From assembly GCA_039033415.1 (NCBI GenBank), contig JBCCCR010000001.1:310001-374000 (forward strand): a DNA stretch of 64,000 nucleotides, read 5' to 3'. The stretch comes from Pseudomonadota bacterium. Lineage in GTDB: Bacteria > Pseudomonadota > Gammaproteobacteria > Xanthomonadales > SZUA-38. A program made the position numbers and the translations under genes. This document shows, piece after piece, positions 54,020 to 61,658 of this stretch. Every line of letters starts with the position of its first letter. The stretch's first letter is position 1. The notes below the pieces were generated by a model. The model worked only from the letters and a program-made list of their open reading frames with translations, was not told the DNA's origin and made no database searches.

Positions 54020-54346
54020 CGTAAAACCCCGAACGATTTCTGACGCAAACGCCGAGCATTTTACCTGGAGAAATCAGTATTTCGTTTGCACTTTCTGCAA
54101 AGCCCGCTTGAAACGGGTGCAGCTATCGCTGTCTGGCAATGATACTGCTGCCTGCGCAGCGGCTGCCGCGCCAATGGCATCGCTCTCGCCTCGCTGTCAG
54201 TACGGCCGCTTGAGCAGGTTCCTATGACTCGTCTTGGATAAGCCCACTGGCGCAAATGTGGTGCCACGCCGCTTCGCTGATTTTAGCCCTGCGCGATAGA
54301 GCGTAGGTGCTGGCGCAGGACGCGATCAATGTGAACTGGGCGGCCG
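54020..54346. other. 327-bp intergenic space
   Basis: No gene, RNA or strong repeat is recognised between the DUF6090-like gene and the TonB receptor gene. A small CCCG...CGGG stem near 54107-54121 is the only symmetry noticed. It marks the edge of the AT-richer block. Confidence 0.5.
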
Positions 54347-56731
54347 CTAAAAGTCTGCGGTCAAAGTAACGCCAACCACTCGGGAGTCGCCTGCGGTGTT
54401 GGAATCATCCAGTCGCCTTCGTGTCAGGTATTGGCGATCAAACAGGTTCCTTGCATACAGGTGTGCAGACCAGTGTTTCATGCGGTAACCAATGCGGGCA
54501 TTGACGATGAAGAACGAGTCGGAGATCTGAGCCGGATCGTTGAAGATGCTCAGGAAAGACTGGTCGGTAAAGCCGCCATCAATATCGAGATCAAATCGGT
54601 TGGTGAAGCGGTGGGCCACACCCACCGAGCCCGTCCACCGCGGGGCTTGCGCGAACTCGTTTCCTCGAAGGTTTTCCGGTTCGCCCGTGAGCTGATTGGC
54701 CGCGATAAAGTCCGATAGTTCGGTGACCGCGTACGCAGCCGTAAGGTAGAACTCTGTATTGGCGGTCGGGGCGTAGGTCGTCTCGAGCTCAACGCCATAA
54801 AGCTTCGAGCTGCCCGCGTTATCCGTCAGCTGATCCAGGAAAGTCCCGGAGGGCCCGGGCACAACAACCTGCTGATCTTCCCAGTCGGTATAGTAGACAT
54901 TCGCGTTGGCAGTCAGCGCGCGGTCGAGAAACTGGGAACGCAGGGCAAACTCGTAGGTTGTGGTGAACTCCGGGTCGAATTCATTGAGCCCCCCGGTGAG
55001 CAGGGTTTCCGCGCCGCCCGCTCGGTAGCCGCGCTGAACGGTGAAGCTGCCGCTCAAGTCTTCGTGCCAGCGGTACAGAATGCCCACCTTTGGCAAAAAC
55101 GCATCGTAGTCAGCCTCCAGCAGCTCAGCCGGTAACGGCGGCAGCTCGAACAGCGGCGGGTCCAGGGTCAGCGTGCCATCGAGCAGGCTCTCCTGTTCCT
55201 CTCGGTCGAAACGGGCGCCGACCGTGAGCATCCAGCGGTCGTTGAGGTCGATCTCGGCCTCGCCGAAGACTGCGAGGTTGGTGATCTCCGAGTCCTCAGT
55301 GCTGTTGGAGGTGACCGTCACGCCAGGCGGGACCGGCAGAAAAACAAAGCCCGGAAAACTGGCGCCAAAAAGCTCATCATTCGTTCGCTTCGAGTAGAAA
55401 ACGCCGACGTTGGCCCGAACGCGCTCCCCACCGTAGCTGGCGCCGGCCTCAAAGGAGGTGGTGTCCGCGACAAAGCTCAAACCGCCGGTCAGCGGGAGCG
55501 GGTCGACGGGCGCCGGCGAGATGAGCTGAAAGAAGTCGTTTTCGACGTAGGCTGCCTCCAGGTCGATATTCCAGCGGTCATTGACTTCATACCTAGCGCG
55601 CAGTGAGTACTGCTCATTTTCACCCTGGCCCTCCAGGGTGCCCGTGGACGCAATTCTTTCCTGTGGAAAGGGTGCTTCGTCCACCCGGAATCCGGGAAAG
55701 CTGTTATCTGCGCGGACGTAGGCGGCAATAATATCGAGCTGGTCGGTGGGTTGGACCCGAAACTTCAGGCGATAGGTGTCGAGCGACCGATCGCCCTGCT
55801 CCTCGCCGGTAAACGCGTTGCGGATGTCGCCCTCCGTTTCATAACTCTCTACGCTGAGCCGGATCGCCGCCCGCTCCCCGAGCGGGACGTTGACGGCCGC
55901 CGCGTAACGCCGCTCGTCCAGCGTTCCCTGGTCTACCCGCAGCTTGAATTCCTGACCAAAAATTGGGTCAGCGGACCGGATATGAATGGCGCCGGCCAGC
56001 GCGTTTTGGCCGGTTTGTGTGGACTGGGCGCCTCGGAACACTTCGACCTGCGCCAGATCCCAGGTGCTGATTGGACCGCTCAGCAGCGATCGTTCCGGAG
56101 GCAGACTTGCGCCGTCCACCATGATGTTGATTGTCGAGCCGGATCCGGCGCCACCGATTCCACGGCCAGAGACGCCCCTGATTGTGAATCCCAGCCGAGT
56201 TCCGGTCACGGTAACGCCCGGCGTTCGGTCGATAAGGTCGAAGAGATCGCGGCCCACGTCCCGATCTAGCTCCTCACCGGTGTATAGGGAAATACTGGAC
56301 TGTGTGTCCTGCAGCGAACGGTTGATCCGCTCGCCGTACACCGTCAACTCAGCCAGCTTGTATCGTTCGGGCACGGTGTCAGGTTTTGACACGCCGGCGC
56401 CCGGGCTGACGGAAAAATCCACGTCGTTGATCGATGACATGATCAGCCCCGAACCCTCCAGCATGCGCTCAAGCGCTGCCTGCGCGGTGAACGACCCCGC
56501 GACAGCTCGGCTTTGCATGTCTCGAATGGCTGAGCCGCTGGCGGCGACCTGCCGCTGCGTCGCCCGCGCAAAGGCGTTCAGGGCGTCGGCCATCGGCTGG
56601 GCAGGAATATTCAGCTCGAAAATCTCCTCTTGCGACGGTTGGGCCAAGACCGCAGGCGGAACCAAGGCGCCTAGAAATGTCAGCAGCAGCGCCGCAGCGT
56701 GCAGGATTTGCGGTGCAGGTAGTTTGAGCAA
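54347..56731 (-). CDS. TonB-dependent receptor with N-terminal STN signalling domain
   Basis: A 794-residue outer-membrane receptor of the FecA/FpvA signalling type. A signal peptide (ALLLTFLGALVPPAVLA) is followed by an STN domain at about residues 30-100 (FELNIPAQPMADALNAFARA ... AALERMLEGSGL), a TonB-box-like LAELTVYG, a plug domain (LIDRTPGVTVTGTRLGFTIRGVS) and a 22-strand barrel ending in an aromatic-rich segment. The STN part contacts FecR in the periplasm. The TTG start is chosen because AGGAGAGG stands just before it and the leader then looks like a signal peptide; the ATG at 56791 gives 20 extra residues. Ligand is probably a ferric siderophore. Confidence 0.92.
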   Translation of the reverse strand: MLKLPAPQILHAAALLLTFLGALVPPAVLAQPSQEEIFELNIPAQPMADALNAFARATQRQVAASGSAIRDMQSRAVAGSFTAQAALERMLEGSGLIMSSINDVDFSVSPGAGVSKPDTVPERYKLAELTVYGERINRSLQDTQSSISLYTGEELDRDVGRDLFDLIDRTPGVTVTGTRLGFTIRGVSGRGIGGAGSGSTINIMVDGASLPPERSLLSGPISTWDLAQVEVFRGAQSTQTGQNALAGAIHIRSADPIFGQEFKLRVDQGTLDERRYAAAVNVPLGERAAIRLSVESYETEGDIRNAFTGEEQGDRSLDTYRLKFRVQPTDQLDIIAAYVRADNSFPGFRVDEAPFPQERIASTGTLEGQGENEQYSLRARYEVNDRWNIDLEAAYVENDFFQLISPAPVDPLPLTGGLSFVADTTSFEAGASYGGERVRANVGVFYSKRTNDELFGASFPGFVFLPVPPGVTVTSNSTEDSEITNLAVFGEAEIDLNDRWMLTVGARFDREEQESLLDGTLTLDPPLFELPPLPAELLEADYDAFLPKVGILYRWHEDLSGSFTVQRGYRAGGAETLLTGGLNEFDPEFTTTYEFALRSQFLDRALTANANVYYTDWEDQQVVVPGPSGTFLDQLTDNAGSSKLYGVELETTYAPTANTEFYLTAAYAVTELSDFIAANQLTGEPENLRGNEFAQAPRWTGSVGVAHRFTNRFDLDIDGGFTDQSFLSIFNDPAQISDSFFIVNARIGYRMKHWSAHLYARNLFDRQYLTRRRLDDSNTAGDSRVVGVTLTADF

Positions 56732-56843
56732 GTTGCCTCTCCTTTGGGTGCTATGGCGCGTCTGCGAAGGGTTCTCGAAGCGCGGGGCCATAACACGGTA
56801 GACGGGCGTCGATGGGGGTACCCGTAAAGGCGTTGAGCGTTGG

Positions 56844-57866
56844 TCAGGGGCGGGTGGGTCTCGGGCGTGAGATAACCAGTATGTTTGGCCTTTCGGTGCG
56901 GGCCGCCAGGCCCTCAGCCTGGATCACCGACAGCAGCGCGGCGTCGGCTCGATCGATAAAGAAGGTGCCGCTGACCGTGGCTCCGGTATCCCACAGGCGA
57001 GCCGTATCCAGTCGGTAGGAGGTGTACGGTTCCAGAATCTCGAGCGCCTCCAGCAGCGGTCGGTCTCGCAGGACAATCACGCCATCGCGCCACGTACCCA
57101 ATTCCTCTGGGTTGAGGTCGATGATCTCGACGGACTGGTCCGGGGCGACATTGGCGCCCTGTGCCGCGCGAAGCGCGATAGGCTGGTTGCGGAGCGCCGT
57201 GAGCACCTCAACGGATCCTTCCATGACGCTGACGGTGACGCCGCTTGCGCTCTGCCGAACCACAAACTCCGTTCCCGTGACGCGGGTTGTAACGCTGCCG
57301 GTTTTAACGAACAGCGGTCGGTCTGGGTCTTTTGTCACGTCAAAAGCGGCCTGACCACGCTTTAGCTCAATGGTTCTTGCATCATCGGTGAAGCTAACGG
57401 TCACCTCGGTGCGCCAGTCGAGCCACACGGTGCTGTCGTCATCCAGCGTGAGCTGTTGGCGTTGCCGAGGGCCCGTTTCGAAGCGACTGGTTTGTGGCTG
57501 CGGCGCCGCCGCTATCGGCGCCGTCGCGACCGGGTCTTCCGGAGCAACCAGAACGGTGGCGAGCACAACCGCAGCAACGGCAATACCTGCCAGCGGGGCC
57601 ACGCTCCGTTCGGATCGCGCCCATGCAACACCCAGCCGCATTGACCATCGCTGCCGGCGCGTCAGCGCCGGGCGCGTCAGCTCGGGCACAACTGCAGCGA
57701 ATCGCTCGGCGGCGACTGCCGCCCGCTCGTGGTCAGGTGACTGTGCTCGCCAGCTGGCCAGCGCCCGGCGGTTGTCCTCAGACGGAGTCGCTTTCGCTGC
57801 TTCGAGAAGCGCAAGCGCCTCAGCACGTAGGCCGTCGTCAGAATGGGAGGTTGGCACTATGGACAT
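56844..57866 (-). CDS. FecR-family anti-sigma regulator
   Basis: A 340-residue membrane sensor. The N-terminal cytoplasmic part resembles the FecR anti-sigma domain (ALALLEAAKATPSEDNRRALASW...SPDHERA), followed by one helix (LAGIAVAAVVLATVLVA) near residues 92-108 and a periplasmic FecR domain (LTLDDDSTVWLDWRTEVTVSF ... GQAAFDVTKDPDRPLFVKT). The C-terminal STN-like tail completes it. It sits between the sigma factor and the receptor on one strand, as expected for surface signalling. Confidence 0.93.
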   Translation of the reverse strand: MSIVPTSHSDDGLRAEALALLEAAKATPSEDNRRALASWRAQSPDHERAAVAAERFAAVVPELTRPALTRRQRWSMRLGVAWARSERSVAPLAGIAVAAVVLATVLVAPEDPVATAPIAAAPQPQTSRFETGPRQRQQLTLDDDSTVWLDWRTEVTVSFTDDARTIELKRGQAAFDVTKDPDRPLFVKTGSVTTRVTGTEFVVRQSASGVTVSVMEGSVEVLTALRNQPIALRAAQGANVAPDQSVEIIDLNPEELGTWRDGVIVLRDRPLLEALEILEPYTSYRLDTARLWDTGATVSGTFFIDRADAALLSVIQAEGLAARTERPNILVISRPRPTRP

Positions 57867-57938
57867 CCACTGTGCACCGAAAGCAGCTTTAACTATACCG
57901 ATAAACGACTGTCAGCAAGGGCAGCCGTAAGGCGGATG

Positions 57939-58439
57939 TTAGTTACCGAGGGTTTCAACCTCGACCGCCGCCAAACACCGGCGCCGGGCTTTAGTCAGGC
58001 GCTTTTCCACGCTCGACACGTGAACATGAAACCGCTCGGCGATGGCGCGCTGGGTTAACCCGTCGAGGTAGTGAAGGCGAAACATCTCCGCCGTAAGCGC
58101 TGGCAAGTTGCTGAGCGCACCCTGGATCTGCGCGAGCGTTAGCGCCAGCTCCGGCGACTGTTCAAGGCCCGCTGTCTGCAGCTCCGCCTGCGATTCGTAA
58201 TCCGCTCGAACGTTTCTTGCGCGGTGCTGGTCGATGGCGGCATTCCGAACGACTCGCTGGAGAAAGTGTCCCGGCTCCTGAACCGTCGGTGGCCGTCTTA
58301 ACAGCTTTTCGGCCACGGTCTGCAGCAGATCGTCAGCGTCCGCCTGATTGTTGGCGAGACGCTTCGCATAGCGACCGATCGACAGTTCGCGGAGCATGTC
58401 AAAAAGACCGTTATTGGTCGTATCTGCGTCAGACGACAA
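57939..58439 (-). CDS. ECF sigma factor, FecI type
   Basis: A 166-residue sigma factor. Region 2 holds YAKRLANNQADADDLLQTVAEKLLRRP and region 4 ALTAEMFRLHYLDGLTQRAIAERFHVHVSSVEKRLTKARRRC. The TTG start with AAGG upstream is proposed because an ATG at 58397 would shorten region 2, while the longer frame runs through a non-sigma-like sequence. It stands 72 bases before fecR. It directs transcription of the receptor when FecR signals. Confidence 0.88.
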   Translation of the reverse strand: MSSDADTTNNGLFDMLRELSIGRYAKRLANNQADADDLLQTVAEKLLRRPPTVQEPGHFLQRVVRNAAIDQHRARNVRADYESQAELQTAGLEQSPELALTLAQIQGALSNLPALTAEMFRLHYLDGLTQRAIAERFHVHVSSVEKRLTKARRRCLAAVEVETLGN

Positions 58440-58641
58440 CGAGACTGGCCTTGAAGCGGAGGACGGTAACGGTTGTAATTCAATTGAGAAGCATTTGCAA
58501 TATAGCTTGGAAGGAGCTCCAGCTGCGGCCTCCTCGCGAATCAGCGAGGGAAGTCGCCGAGCATGAGTAAGCGGACTGCCATGACTGATATCCACAAGAA
58601 GATGTTCCCGAAACGGCCAGGCTGCGCCGCGGCCTGTATGA

Positions 58642-58908
58642 ATGACTGAAGCCATGTCCGTTATTGTCAGCATTTTTTTGACCGTTCTCTCGGCTGTCGC
58701 CATCCACGCAAGCGTGCGCTACGCGACTGACAGGAGGCGCCGGGGGCTCGCGCTGCTCGGGCTGTTGAGTCTTGGCGTGGCGTTCTACTTTGGTCGGGCG
58801 CTTGGCGGATTTTGGTCCGGCTTTTACACGCTGCTTGCGGTCTTTATGCTTGCTACCACCATTTCCCCCTGGGCCGATATGCTGCTGAGGGAACGTCGTG
58901 GTCGCTAG
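58642..58908 (+). CDS. small membrane protein of the iron uptake cluster
   Basis: An 88-residue protein with three hydrophobic helices (VIVSIFLTVLSAVAIHA and LALLGLLSLGVAFYF among them). It is probably of the DUF3325 type, small inner-membrane proteins found with PepSY proteins and TonB receptors; the family call is inference from size, helices and context. It is divergent from the FecI gene and overlaps the next gene by 11 bases. Confidence 0.7.
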   Translation: MTEAMSVIVSIFLTVLSAVAIHASVRYATDRRRRGLALLGLLSLGVAFYFGRALGGFWSGFYTLLAVFMLATTISPWADMLLRERRGR

Positions 58909-59161
58909 GTCGTTTGTCGCGGTTTTACTGTCGGCGCCGGCGACGGTGGCGCTGGTTGGGCTCTTTCTGGTTGCGACCCCGCCCGTCGCCGCGCTTAGGC
59001 TGCCTTCCCTCCTGATGGTTTTCCCGCTCTGGATTGCCATTGCTTGCCTGAGTTACCTAATTCCAACGGCCAAAAAGGCCGCGGCGGTTCTCATTGGGAT
59101 TTCTGTGGTGGGTTTTGGGTTGATTGAAGTCTTAAAAATGACAACGGTTGGTGGCGCATGA
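58898..59161 (+). CDS. small membrane protein, DUF3649-like
   Basis: An 87-residue protein with three hydrophobic helices (SFVAVLLSAPATVALVGLF and LLMVFPLWIAIACLSYLI). Its size and position suggest the DUF3649 group of putative iron-transport proteins beside PepSY genes, but no diagnostic motif is seen. It overlaps the genes on both sides by 11 and 4 bases. Confidence 0.7.
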   Translation: MVARSFVAVLLSAPATVALVGLFLVATPPVAALRLPSLLMVFPLWIAIACLSYLIPTAKKAAAVLIGISVVGFGLIEVLKMTTVGGA

Positions 59162-60768
59162 AATCACTCACGCTCAAGACGTTTACCAGCGTGCACACGT
59201 GGACGGGCCTGGGGGCTGGGCTGGCGCTGTTCATCGCCTTCTATACCGGTGCGATGACCGTTTTTTTCCACGAGCTGGAGGAGTGGGACAGCTACTCCAG
59301 CGTTGTTGTCGACGAGCAGGACTACGCCATCGCGCAGACGCTGATCGATCGGGTGCTCGAGGTCGATCCGGGCGCGGCGGAGAATTTTCGCGTCTATCCA
59401 TCGTCAGCTGAACATCCCGGCCATGAGCTGCACTGGTTTGAGCGCCAGGACAATGGTGAGTTTGAGCGCTACGAGTACCGGCTCACGGCGGGCGGAGAGC
59501 TCAACACGGAAAAAGACAACGCCCATCTGGCCGGCTTTATCTATCGGCTGCACTATACCGCTGGGCTCCCGTCCAGCTTTGGGCTCTACGTGCTCGGCAT
59601 CATCTGTTTGATTTACGGCATCGCCATCGTTTCGGGCCTCGTCATCTTCATTCCAAACTTTCTGAAAGATCTGCTGGTCATTCGTAAGGGCAAGAACAAG
59701 AAGCGGTTCTGGCTCGATACCCACAACGTGGTCGGCGTGATCTCACTGCCGTGGCACTTTATGTTCGCCTGGAGCAGCGCGCTGCTGGGGATCGGCATAT
59801 TTTTCCTGGCTCCGTTCCAGCTTGCCGTCTTCGAGGAGGACCTGCTAGAGCTGATTGGCAGCGAGCTGGGCGTCGTTGCGCCGCTGGAGGCCAGCGGTGA
59901 GGCTGCGCCGATGATTTCTTTTGCTGAAGTCATGGCGGCCGCTGAAGAACATCTGCCCGGCATGGTGCCGCGTCAGGTCCGCTATACCAACGCCGGCGAT
60001 GGTAACGCCACGGTCAATGTTTTTGGACGGGTGAACGAAGGAACCCTCTCGGCCAACGCTGGCGTCATGCTGAACGCGTCAACCGGCGAGCTACTCAGCA
60101 TGAATCATCCGGCTGACGCCGGCGTTGGCGGCACGATGTATAGCGGACTGCTTTCCCTGCACTTTGTCGATTTTGGGGGCTTTACAGCGAAATGGGTCTA
60201 TTTCTTTCTCGGTCTCGCGGGTGCTTACCTTTTCTATTCGGGCAACCTGCTCTGGGTTGAAACGCGCCGGCGCCGTAGAAAAACCGAGCAGCCGGGCACG
60301 GGGTATTTCCTTGCGCGGCTCAACAGCGGCGTGTGTATCGGCTGCATGGCTGCCGTCTCAGCAGCTTTCCTGGCCAGCCGCGGAGTGGCCGAACTGCCGA
60401 ATCGGGCTGAACTGACAGAGCTGGCGTATTACGTCGTATTTCTCGCCGCAATCGCCTGGGCGTTCTTTCGATCGGTAGCCAATGGGGCCCGGGACCTGCT
60501 TTACCTGGCGGCCGTGTGTTCAGCCGCTATCCCGGTTTTCGACGCCGTGTTTATCGGCATGCCGATCTGGAGCAGTCTCGCCGGCGGCCACTGGCCGCTG
60601 TTCGCCGTGGATTGCCTGGCCCTTGCCGGCGCGGTGGCCTTTTGGCGCATGGCGCGAGGCGTACATCGGCGGTCTCGCGAAGGCGATCCTAACAGTGTCT
60701 GGATCAACGCCCCTCGGGCTTCGCATGCTTCACTACCCGAGGTAACCAGCCCCAACCCGTCTGCATAA
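59158..60768 (+). CDS. PepSY domain membrane protein (putative iron reductase)
   Basis: A 536-residue inner-membrane protein with a PepSY-associated N-terminal helix (LKTFTSVHTWTGLGAGLALFIAFYTGA), a periplasmic PepSY domain (residues about 60-120), and several later helices including HNVVGVISLPWHFMFAWSSALLG. Histidines in SVHTWTG and HNVVG are in the usual haem-like positions of this family, which is thought to reduce ferric siderophores. It overlaps the DUF3649-like gene by 4 bases and is the last of this small operon. Confidence 0.9.
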   Translation: MKSLTLKTFTSVHTWTGLGAGLALFIAFYTGAMTVFFHELEEWDSYSSVVVDEQDYAIAQTLIDRVLEVDPGAAENFRVYPSSAEHPGHELHWFERQDNGEFERYEYRLTAGGELNTEKDNAHLAGFIYRLHYTAGLPSSFGLYVLGIICLIYGIAIVSGLVIFIPNFLKDLLVIRKGKNKKRFWLDTHNVVGVISLPWHFMFAWSSALLGIGIFFLAPFQLAVFEEDLLELIGSELGVVAPLEASGEAAPMISFAEVMAAAEEHLPGMVPRQVRYTNAGDGNATVNVFGRVNEGTLSANAGVMLNASTGELLSMNHPADAGVGGTMYSGLLSLHFVDFGGFTAKWVYFFLGLAGAYLFYSGNLLWVETRRRRRKTEQPGTGYFLARLNSGVCIGCMAAVSAAFLASRGVAELPNRAELTELAYYVVFLAAIAWAFFRSVANGARDLLYLAAVCSAAIPVFDAVFIGMPIWSSLAGGHWPLFAVDCLALAGAVAFWRMARGVHRRSREGDPNSVWINAPRASHASLPEVTSPNPSA

Positions 60769-60814
60769 GGGTCAGACAAGATCCGAAAGGCTAAGCAACT
60801 ATCGGCGTAGGTTC

Positions 60815-60839
60815 TGGGGCACTCTTGAGGCTTGCCCCA
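60815..60839. terminator. hairpin between convergent PepSY and nrdJb genes
   Basis: TGGGGCA and TGCCCCA pair perfectly over 7 bp around an 11-base loop, between two convergent stop codons. There is no T tract, so termination activity is uncertain. Confidence 0.35.
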
Positions 60840-60852
60840 AAGAATCAGACCA

Positions 60853-61578
60853 TCACCCGCACTTGGAGTAGCCGCAGGCCAGGCAGGTCTCGCAGTTGTC
60901 CATTACGACCATCGCTTTGGTGTTGCATTTGCTGCAGAGCGTGGCTGACTCGGGATAGTTTTCGCCGTCGGCAGACGGTGCGGCTTGCGCGGCGGCAGCG
61001 GCGTCCTTGGCTTCGATTTCCGCTCGCTTCTCCGCCAGCATCGCTGCCTGGGCGGGGTCCTCTGGCTCATCCTTGATCAGGCCGATCACGCGCATGTGGT
61101 GCTCCACCACTGCGCCGATCTCTGCCACCAGCGAAGGCATGAACTTGCCGCCAGTCTTGAAATAGCCGCCGCGAGGGTCGAATACCGCCTGAAGCTCGGA
61201 GGTCAGGAACGTGACGTCCCCGCCTTTTCTGAACACGGCTGACATCACGCGCGTCAGGGCAACGATCCACTGAAAGTGATCCATGTTCTTCGAGTTGATA
61301 AAAATCTCGAAGGGCCGTCGGGACTCGTGCTCGGTTCCCTTGTTGAGGATGATGTCATTGATGGTGACGTACAGGGCGTGCTCATCCAAGGGCGTGCGAA
61401 TCTTATAGGTGGCGCCCTCCAGGCAATCAAACCCGTCCGGGCGCTCGACCTTTTCGGTCATGCGGATCACTTCGGCGCCGCTGTTGGTTTTCTCTTTGGC
61501 AGTGGTATCGGGCTGAGACTCGGATTCCGGGGTCAGAACTTCGTAGCCGACAATTTTGCTGGCGATTTTTACAGTCAT
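60853..61578 (-). CDS. nrdJb: NrdJb, small component of split class II ribonucleotide reductase
   Basis: A 241-residue protein matching the separate C-terminal part of adenosylcobalamin-dependent ribonucleotide reductase seen in Pseudomonas. The N-terminal domain includes FEIFINSKNMDHFQWIVALTRVMSAVFRKGG, a charged linker follows, and the C-terminus bears paired cysteines (LCSKCNTKAMVV and CETCLACGYSKCG) that reduce the NrdJa active site. It is co-transcribed with nrdJa, whose stop lies 80 bases before its start. The space holds a strong hairpin. Confidence 0.93.
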   Translation of the reverse strand: MTVKIASKIVGYEVLTPESESQPDTTAKEKTNSGAEVIRMTEKVERPDGFDCLEGATYKIRTPLDEHALYVTINDIILNKGTEHESRRPFEIFINSKNMDHFQWIVALTRVMSAVFRKGGDVTFLTSELQAVFDPRGGYFKTGGKFMPSLVAEIGAVVEHHMRVIGLIKDEPEDPAQAAMLAEKRAEIEAKDAAAAAQAAPSADGENYPESATLCSKCNTKAMVVMDNCETCLACGYSKCG

Positions 61579-61600
61579 GGTTTTACTTCCGGTGTTTCAT

Positions 61601-61627
61601 GCTGCGGCCGGAATGGCCGGCCGCAGC
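61601..61627. other. strong GC-rich hairpin between nrdJa and nrdJb
   Basis: GCTGCGGCCGG and CCGGCCGCAGC pair perfectly over 11 bp around AATGG. No T tract follows, so it is more likely an mRNA processing or stability element between the two cistrons than a terminator. Confidence 0.6.
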
Positions 61628-61658
61628 TGGTTGATTGCGTGAGGTTAAGCGGCGCCGA

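Noticed and set aside
54061-54267. 68-codon open frame between DUF6090-like and the receptor genes
   Set aside because: No ribosome-binding site, no signal or domain, and composition unlike a protein.
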